NCBI GenBank assembly: GCA_964373495.1
Contig: CAYJUW010000007.1
Span: forward strand, 1-25,489
Direction: 5' to 3'
DNA: 25,489 nt
Source: JACQMJ01 sp964373495
Lineage (GTDB): Bacteria > Patescibacteriota > Minisyncoccia > Sungbacterales > SURF-37
In this document: piece after piece, positions 20,245-25,489 of the stretch
Layout of the letters: every line of letters starts with the position of its first letter
How positions within the stretch are numbered: position 1 is the first letter of the stretch
Translations under genes and position numbers: made by a program
Notes under the pieces: model-generated
Seen by the model: only the letters and a program-made list of their open reading frames with translations
The model's database searches: none
Told to the model about the DNA's origin: nothing

Positions 20245-21758
20245 ACGAGGGCGCGCCAACCCCGAGGTTTGAAACCGCCGAGCCCGAGGCGGCCGAAGCG
20301 TCTCCTGTGCCGGAAGCAACTATTGAGAGGGAAATCGAGACCGCGGCGGAAGTTGCCGACGAGCGGATGACCGCGGCCGATGTGATGGTTGATGACTGGG
20401 TAGGCGATGGGCAGGTCGAGCTTCAACGCCTGGAAGAATCCGCAGGTCTTGGCGCTCCGGGGTTGGATCAGGTTCGGCAGGAATCAAGAGTGATCGAACA
20501 TCTCCGCGGACTCAACGATCGCGCCGTGCTCGCCGCCGAAGCATTCAAGCAGAAGATCCTCGGGCGGTATTGGCAGCAGCGCGCCGAGGGATCGCCCCTC
20601 GCGCCGGGTGAGATATTTAAACCGGAGAAAGCATTGGCAGGGGTTCGCCGCGCCGGAGGGGCGGAACGCCGTGAGCGCTACCGGGCCTTCAAAGAAAAGC
20701 TCGCCTTCCAGAAGGAAGGATTGGCAAACATTCAAGAAAAGGTAGCCGAGGCCATTCGCGCGCGACCGGATGCCTCGCTGGGTCAGCTCTATGAGGTGGT
20801 TCGGGATTTTGCTCCCCGCTACGGCCTGACCCTTGGACAGAAAGAGATCGCCCGTGAAACGCTCCTCGCATATCGCGGTAAGCATATAGCAGTGAGCCGT
20901 ATCCGGAGGAAGTACCCGAATGATCAAGAACTCTACCGAGCGCTTTTTGGCAAGCCGCCAGTCGGTGCGGTGGAGGTCATAGAAGGGCCAATGACCTTAT
21001 ACTTCCGGTGTCATGCCGTCGAGGATTACGCCCGCATCCACAGCCAAGCGTTCCTTGAGGGCCGGGACCCGGAGGAAAAAGACATGCTGGCCGCGAGCCA
21101 GAGCGGCGGGGTGAGCATTGGCACCTCGCTCGTGCCGGGCCTGGGAGGGGCCCTCATTGCCGAGAACGTTCAAGGGAGGCCGTTTGACCAGGAAGCAAAA
21201 GCCATTCTCGCCCACGAAGAACAACACGCGGTTTATCGGCTTTTCCACCGGGCCGCGGCTGAGGCACAAGGAGCAGCCGACGCCTTTGTCGATGTGGCGC
21301 AGGCGCCGGATGAACCAACGCGGCGGCAGGCGACGCGCAGGTACTTACGAATTCTGCGGGAAACCGGAGAGGCCAGGGCCAAGGACGAAATGCTGGCCTA
21401 CTTCCAGGGGCGCCATCATTCTGCGGCGGAAGTTTTAGGGATGCTCATCACCTCCGAGGCCGATGGCGGATTATACGACTACTTCAGCGAAGCAGAGCGC
21501 CAAAGCTGGGTAGAGCATTTGAGCGCTGCAGCCGGGGTCCAGGCGCGCGGACTGGTTGCCGAGGAGACCGAACGGGTGCTCAAGGACGAGTACCAGCGCA
21601 TGCTGGCCCGAGGAGTGGCCGCGCTCGTATTCTTGGAGCAAAACGGGTATTCGCGGGAGCAGGTTATCGCCCTGCTCACCATCGAGCCGCTCCGCAAGTG
21701 GGGCAAGGTCGCAACGCGCCTGGTCGCCGCAAAAGGCGCAAAGGAGGATAACGCATAA
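20241..21758 (+). CDS. Putative HExxH zinc metallopeptidase-like protein (505 aa)
   Basis: An acidic, low-complexity N-terminus (residues 1-45) precedes a helical region (about 80-240). The notable site is KAILAHEEQHAVYRLFHRAA: His325-Glu326-x-x-His329, with a hydrophobic helix on both sides, as in gluzincin-type zinc peptidases. A candidate third ligand is in ARAKDEMLAYFQG (Glu383, or Asp382), 54 residues on. Before it, MTLYFRCHAVEDYARI and a Gly-rich SQSGGVSIGTSLVPGLGGAL look like a conserved fold. There is no signal peptide, so it would act in the cytoplasm or be exported by another route. It overlaps the upstream 62-aa gene by 4 nt and ends 2 nt before the ATPase gene. Proteolytic activity is inferred from the motif only. 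Confidence 0.7.
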   Translation: MNEGAPTPRFETAEPEAAEASPVPEATIEREIETAAEVADERMTAADVMVDDWVGDGQVELQRLEESAGLGAPGLDQVRQESRVIEHLRGLNDRAVLAAEAFKQKILGRYWQQRAEGSPLAPGEIFKPEKALAGVRRAGGAERRERYRAFKEKLAFQKEGLANIQEKVAEAIRARPDASLGQLYEVVRDFAPRYGLTLGQKEIARETLLAYRGKHIAVSRIRRKYPNDQELYRALFGKPPVGAVEVIEGPMTLYFRCHAVEDYARIHSQAFLEGRDPEEKDMLAASQSGGVSIGTSLVPGLGGALIAENVQGRPFDQEAKAILAHEEQHAVYRLFHRAAAEAQGAADAFVDVAQAPDEPTRRQATRRYLRILRETGEARAKDEMLAYFQGRHHSAAEVLGMLITSEADGGLYDYFSEAERQSWVEHLSAAAGVQARGLVAEETERVLKDEYQRMLARGVAALVFLEQNGYSREQVIALLTIEPLRKWGKVATRLVAAKGAKEDNA

Positions 21759-21760
21759 CC

Positions 21761-24217
21761 ATGGTGGGCGAGATTCTGCTTTTGTATCTTTACCTCGCGC
21801 TCGCCGTTCTCATCACCGGCGGGGTGCTTGTGTTTATTTGGCAACGGCGGCGCCGGAGGCGCGACGAGGTGTGGCGGTCGCTGAACCTCGGCTTGTTCCA
21901 CGTTTCCTTCCCGCGGCGCATCGCGCCGGCGCAAGGTACGACCCTGGAGCAGCTCCGCGAGGAGATCGGGGCCATGGAGAAGATTTACTCCAACCTCCAC
22001 GGGGTGCGCGATTCGTGGTGGCGGACCATGGCCTACGGTCAGCCGAGTTTTGCCCTGGAGATCACCGTGCCCCACGTCGGCGAGGAAATTTCATTTTACC
22101 TGGCCGTGCCGCGGCGGATGGCCGCCGGCGTGGAGAAGATCATCGAAGGGGTGTATCCCGAGGCAAAGGTTACGGCCGTGGAGGATTACAACATCTTCAA
22201 TCCCGATGGGGAAAGCGCGGCCGCTTTGCTCACCCTGAAACGGACGAGCGTGTTGCCGGTCCGCACCTACCGCGAGCTCGAGGGTGATCCATTAAAGGAG
22301 CTGGCCAACGCCTTTTCCAAGCTTCAGCACACCGGCGAAGGGGCCTGCTTCCAGATCGTGGCCCGTCCGGCCGCCTCGGCCTGGTCCAAGCGCATTTCGA
22401 GCCACGCCCGCCTGGCATCCCGCGGCGAGGCGCCGATCGTGCCCCGGGGGGCGCTCGGGGAGGGGATGAGTGCGGTGGGGAAGCTCGCGGTCGGCAGCGG
22501 GCAGAAGCCGGATGCGGCCCAAGCCGCCGAGCGCCGCTTGAGCCCGGCCGAAGAGGCCTGGGTCCGGCGCATCAGCGACAAGGCCGCGCGGCCGCTCTTT
22601 GAAGCCAACCTCCGCATCGCGGCTTCGGCCCCGACCCAAGCCCGGGCCCAGGCCATTGTTCAGGATATTGCCGCGGCCTTCCACCAGTTCCGCGATCCGG
22701 GCCTGAACGAATTTTCTTTGAAGACCCTCTCCGGCCGGCGGCTGGAGCGTTCACTCTACCAGTTCTCCTTTCGTATCTTCGATTCCGGATCCGAAGCCGT
22801 TCTCTCCTCGGAGGAACTGACGAGCGTGCTGCACTTCCCGAACGTTCCGATTGAAACGCCGAAATTAAAGGTGGTGAAGTCCCGCGAAGCGCCGCCGCCG
22901 GTGAATCTCCCCGGCTCCGGGGTCAAGCTCGGCATGAGCGTCTTTCGCGGCGAGACGCGCGAGGTAGCCATGACCGATGACGACCGCCGCCGCCACCTGT
23001 ACCTGATCGGCCAGACCGGAACCGGGAAATCAGCCCTGATGACCGAGATGGTCCGCCAGGACATCCTCAAAGGACGCGGCGTATGTTTCATTGATCCCCA
23101 CGGCGATACCGCCGAGAAGATTTTGGGCTACGTGCCGCCGGAGCGGCTGGCCGATGTGATTTATTTCAACCCCGGCGACACCGAGCGGCCGCTGGGATTA
23201 AACATGCTTGAATACGACCCTCGGTTCCCGGAGCAGAAAACCATGGTCGTGAACGAGCTCTTCTCCATTTTCCAGAAGCTCTATGGGGCCGTGCCCGAAG
23301 CGCTCGGGCCGATGTTTGAGCAGTACTTCCGGAACTCTACGCTTCTCGTCATGGACGACCCGGCGAGCGGCAACACGCTCCTTGAAATTGAGCGGATGTT
23401 CGTTGATAAAAACTTCCGCGACCTCAAGCTTTCGCGATCGCAAAACGTAGTGGTCAAGACCTTCTGGCGCGACATCGCCGAGAAGGCCGGCGGAGAGGCC
23501 GCGCTGGCCAATATGGTGCCCTACATCACCTCCAAGTTCGACACCTTCCTGGCCAACGAAATCATGCGCCCGATCATCGCCCAGGAGCGTTCCTCATTCA
23601 ACGTCCGCGAGGTCATGGACAACGGGAAGATATTGATTATCAACCTCTCCAAGGGCCGCCTCGGGGAGTTGAATTCCTCGCTGATCGGCCTCATTATGGT
23701 CGGCAAGGTGCTTCTGGCCGCGCTCTCGCGAACCGATGTTCCGGAGAGCGAGCGCCGGGATTTTTACCTTTACATTGACGAGTTCCAGAACGTGACCACG
23801 CGCTCCATCGCCACCATCCTCTCCGAGGCGCGCAAGTACCGCCTGAACTTGGTGATCGCCCACCAATTCTTGGGCCAGCTCGAGGAGGAAATCAAGAAAG
23901 CCGTCTTCGGCAACGTCGGGTCCATGGCCGCCTTTCGCATCGGCTCGGACGACGCCGAATTTATGGCCCAGCAGTTTGCGCCGGTGTTCGGACCGTCCGA
24001 TTTATTAAACATTGACAACTACCACGCCTATCTCAAACTCCTGATCGGTGGTCAAACGTCGCAGCCCTTCAACATCCAGACCTACCCGCCGAGCCCGTCG
24101 GACCGCGCCACGGCCGAGCGCATCAAAGAATACTCGCGCCTCACCTACGGCCGGCCGCGAGAAGAGGTCGAGGCCGAGATCAATCACCGCTACGAGAAAG
24201 TGGCTGTTCCCTCCTGA
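21761..24217 (+). CDS. VirD4/TraD-like type IV secretion or conjugation-type ATPase
   Basis: 818 aa. One N-terminal membrane helix (about 5-27), then an approximately 350-residue N-terminal domain with YGQPSFALEITVPHVGEEIS and the Pro-rich hinge EAPPPVNLPGSGVKLG. A RecA-type motor domain follows: Walker A GQTGTGKS (417-424), a following FIDPHGDTAEK, Walker B YLYIDEF (Asp673, Glu674), then LSEARKYRLNLVIAHQFLGQL. This is the coupling-protein/DNA-translocase (HerA-FtsK) superfamily. Such ATPases pump DNA or protein at the inner membrane. No relaxase, VirB4 or pilin gene is visible nearby. AGGAGG lies 13 nt upstream of ATG 21761. It is the last gene of the overlapping set 19595-24217. Confidence 0.9.
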   Translation: MVGEILLLYLYLALAVLITGGVLVFIWQRRRRRRDEVWRSLNLGLFHVSFPRRIAPAQGTTLEQLREEIGAMEKIYSNLHGVRDSWWRTMAYGQPSFALEITVPHVGEEISFYLAVPRRMAAGVEKIIEGVYPEAKVTAVEDYNIFNPDGESAAALLTLKRTSVLPVRTYRELEGDPLKELANAFSKLQHTGEGACFQIVARPAASAWSKRISSHARLASRGEAPIVPRGALGEGMSAVGKLAVGSGQKPDAAQAAERRLSPAEEAWVRRISDKAARPLFEANLRIAASAPTQARAQAIVQDIAAAFHQFRDPGLNEFSLKTLSGRRLERSLYQFSFRIFDSGSEAVLSSEELTSVLHFPNVPIETPKLKVVKSREAPPPVNLPGSGVKLGMSVFRGETREVAMTDDDRRRHLYLIGQTGTGKSALMTEMVRQDILKGRGVCFIDPHGDTAEKILGYVPPERLADVIYFNPGDTERPLGLNMLEYDPRFPEQKTMVVNELFSIFQKLYGAVPEALGPMFEQYFRNSTLLVMDDPASGNTLLEIERMFVDKNFRDLKLSRSQNVVVKTFWRDIAEKAGGEAALANMVPYITSKFDTFLANEIMRPIIAQERSSFNVREVMDNGKILIINLSKGRLGELNSSLIGLIMVGKVLLAALSRTDVPESERRDFYLYIDEFQNVTTRSIATILSEARKYRLNLVIAHQFLGQLEEEIKKAVFGNVGSMAAFRIGSDDAEFMAQQFAPVFGPSDLLNIDNYHAYLKLLIGGQTSQPFNIQTYPPSPSDRATAERIKEYSRLTYGRPREEVEAEINHRYEKVAVPS

Positions 24218-24235
24218 TCGTTGGGCGCTTCTCTG

Positions 24236-24264
24236 TTGACTTACGCAGTTTGGGGGATTATCAT
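24236..24264 (+). promoter_or_regulatory. Promoter upstream of the 253-aa gene
   Basis: TTGACT (24236-24241), 17-nt spacer, TATCAT (24259-24264). A seven-codon mini-frame (ATG 24270 to TAA 24290) begins 5 nt after the -10; the main gene ATG is at 24306. Confidence 0.75.
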
Positions 24265-24305
24265 GCCACATGAACAAGCATCAATTTTAATCATTTCATT
24301 TGCCT

Positions 24306-25067
24306 ATGCCATCTTTCGAAGAAACACCGCCCCCGCAGCCCATTGAGGACGTAGACGCCGCCCGGGAAGCTGCGTACGCCGAGAAACCGGCGCGGGATTA
24401 CATCGCCGAGTACAAGGGTCAACTTTCTGATGAAGCGCGTAAAAACCTAGAATGGATCGCCTCACAGGAGTCGGACAAGGCCCTGAAGCGGTACGAAGAA
24501 ACGAAAAACGAGGAGGATCCGGTCGTACGAATTCTGCGGGAGCGTGCCCTGGAGAGCATTGAGTTCCCGAAGGAACTCCAAACAGATATTACGAATCGCA
24601 AGGAGGAGCGGGCGATAGGAGGGAGTGGAGTGCAGGAGAAGCAATGGCTTGCTGGCTGTGAGTGGGCGCTCCGCGACCTTGGTACAGAACTTATCGAGGA
24701 CACGCTGACTGACAAACATCTGGAACCGTTCCAAAAGAAACAGGCCTTGGAGCGCCTGGGCCCCGGCTTACAGGCCGGCGTTTATGGCGCCTATCGCGGC
24801 CGGACAATTGAAGCTCGCGATGCCGAGCACGTATCCGCAGGGGAGCTATGGGGTAACTTCATAGGTAATCTCATGGCCAATAGGGGCATAGAGGCCGTGA
24901 AACCTCTCGCGCATAGGGTCAGCCCCCGGGTGCTCGAGCAGATTATGGGCTTCCTAAGTCGGGCGCGCATTTCACATCCGGAAATCACCGAGAACCTCGA
25001 CGGGGATCTATCAAAGCGCGGCTGGCTCTGGGACAAACGCAAGAACGCCTACATCTCAATGCCATAA
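24306..25067 (+). CDS. Unknown soluble protein (253 aa)
   Basis: ATG 24306 (MPSFEETPPPQPIEDVDAAR). There is no Shine-Dalgarno site; the upstream 30 nt are AT-rich. Acidic N-terminus, then helices: YIAEYKGQLSDEARKNLEWI, WLAGCEWALRDLGTELIEDT, and a C-terminal part with GELWGNFIGNLMANRGIEAV ending RGWLWDKRKNAYISMP. No signal peptide or membrane helix. It has its own promoter directly after the ATPase gene. I do not recognise the family. Its acidic start resembles that of the HExxH protein, which may hint at a shared partner, but this is speculative. Confidence 0.75.
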   Translation: MPSFEETPPPQPIEDVDAAREAAYAEKPARDYIAEYKGQLSDEARKNLEWIASQESDKALKRYEETKNEEDPVVRILRERALESIEFPKELQTDITNRKEERAIGGSGVQEKQWLAGCEWALRDLGTELIEDTLTDKHLEPFQKKQALERLGPGLQAGVYGAYRGRTIEARDAEHVSAGELWGNFIGNLMANRGIEAVKPLAHRVSPRVLEQIMGFLSRARISHPEITENLDGDLSKRGWLWDKRKNAYISMP

Positions 25068-25121
25068 TCCGCCGAGGTTGGCGGTGGCGAGTAGCGCGTG
25101 TTAGTAATGAATTTAGCAACG

Positions 25122-25149
25122 ATAAATGGCCTAGAATGAGGCCATTTAT
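25122..25149. terminator. 11-bp perfect hairpin after the 253-aa gene
   Basis: ATAAATGGCCT (25122-25132), loop AGAATG, AGGCCATTTAT (25139-25149). The following GTTTC is a poor U-tract, so termination is plausible but not certain. It sits 14 nt before the next promoter's -35. Confidence 0.55.
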
Positions 25150-25163
25150 GTTTCAGCGAAAAC

Positions 25164-25192
25164 TTGACATACTATATTAATAGGTGTATAAT
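25164..25192 (+). promoter_or_regulatory. Perfect consensus sigma70-type promoter
   Basis: TTGACA (25164-25169), 17-nt spacer, TATAAT (25187-25192). Drives the structured leader and the gene starting at 25377. Confidence 0.92.
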
Positions 25193-25198
25193 TATATT

Positions 25199-25376
25199 GT
25201 AATTTGGCGAGTGCCTTGAATTCTTATATCTCTGCGGCAACGAAGAGGGCGTTCGCCTGATTCCTTCTTTGTTGCCGCAGATGAGTTTATGGGGAGCGAA
25301 GGCGGCAACGAAGGCCACCGTGAGGGTGGCGAGCAACTCACCGCTATGAGGCGAGATGCCTCGGGAGGGAGCAGCA
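25199..25376 (+). ncRNA. Structured 5' leader with competing stems
   Basis: Stem A: CTGCGGCAAC (25232-25241)/GTTGCCGCAG (25271-25280), extended by GAAG/CTTC, with an inner GGCG-TT-CGCC. Stem B: GCCACC (25314-25319)/GGTGGC (25325-25330). Stem C: GAGGC (25348-25352)/GCCTC (25358-25362), directly before the GGGAGGG ribosome-binding site (25363-25369). CGGCAACGAAG is repeated exactly (25235-25245 and 25303-25313), so GTTGCCGC can pair with either copy. This layout suggests cis-regulation. No known riboswitch class recognised. Confidence 0.5.
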
Positions 25377-25489
25377 ATGAAAAATCGGAAGGAGATTCAT
25401 GGGTTCGAACTGGCGGTTAGTGAACTGGTGGTCCACCTCGATGCACTCCTCGCGGGACGGTTCTCGAAGTGGGAGTCCGTCAAAAGAGG
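25377..25489 (+). CDS. N-terminal part of an unknown protein (3' truncated)
   Basis: ATG 25377, 7 nt after GGGAGGG. The 37 visible codons read MKNRKEIHGFELAVSELVVH and then LDALLAGRFSKWESVKR, an amphipathic helix-rich start without a signal peptide. The frame is open to the window edge. Strong promoter, ribosome-binding site and G/C-ending codons support a real gene. No family can be named. Confidence 0.7.
   Translation, partial: MKNRKEIHGFELAVSELVVHLDALLAGRFSKWESVKR

Noticed and set aside
24270..24290. Seven-codon mini-frame MNKHQF before the 253-aa gene as a leader peptide
   Set aside because: It could be chance in an AT-rich leader; no Shine-Dalgarno site and no attenuator stem behind it.

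Overview
The window reads as part of a chromosome from a Candidate Phyla Radiation (Patescibacteria, probably Parcubacteria-type) bacterium with a GC-rich coding style. The evidence is threefold. The housekeeping genes have compact, CPR-like sequences. TGA is used as an ordinary stop (greA, serS, ftsQ), so the code is standard and not code 25. Several genes and spacers also carry degenerate short-unit repeats and hairpin inserts of the kind I associate with CPR genomes (for example the insert encoding PSTSSGQ). Taxonomy is inference; no rRNA is present.

Region 1 (1-9400, mostly + strand) is growth and division: the 3' end of mreC, mreD, mrdA (PBP2), greA, lysS, serS, alr and ftsQ. Together they cover the rod-shape peptidoglycan synthase machinery, D-alanine supply, a divisome POTRA protein, a transcription factor and two aminoacyl-tRNA synthetases. 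serS and alr overlap by one base. Two small minus-strand genes flank ftsQ: a 22-codon reading frame and an 86-aa basic protein, each with its own Shine-Dalgarno site and hairpin/U-tract terminator.

Region 2 (9700-10310) is a 600-bp non-coding stretch packed with structure: a terminator, a nested hairpin, three 18-bp tandem repeats, an ATTCGAG array, a 151-bp element with 22-bp perfect inverted ends, and a long hairpin at the end of the next gene.

Region 3 (10310-14653, minus strand) holds two GT39/PMT-like multispanning glycosyltransferases and, between them, a small CHCC-plus-membrane-segment protein. Both glycosyltransferases contain repeat-derived peptide inserts.

Region 4 (14690-25489, + strand) starts with a lipoprotein-like gene behind a perfect consensus promoter. 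It continues with a cluster that looks like one functional unit: a 1101-aa PP2C-phosphatase fusion with membrane-associated and coiled-coil parts, three small helical proteins, a 505-aa HEEQH (HExxH) protein, an 818-aa VirD4/TraD-like DNA-pumping ATPase and a 253-aa unknown. It resembles a surface or secretion apparatus under Ser/Thr phosphatase control; that role is inference. The window ends in a strongly structured leader with two mutually exclusive pairings, ahead of a truncated gene.

Two general features stand out. First, many genes have a -10 box (often TGn-TATAnT) only 6-10 nt before the ATG and no Shine-Dalgarno site, which suggests leaderless mRNAs. Second, inverted-repeat elements and 9-bp-period arrays sit exactly at gene boundaries, supplying stop codons, promoter boxes and protein tails.
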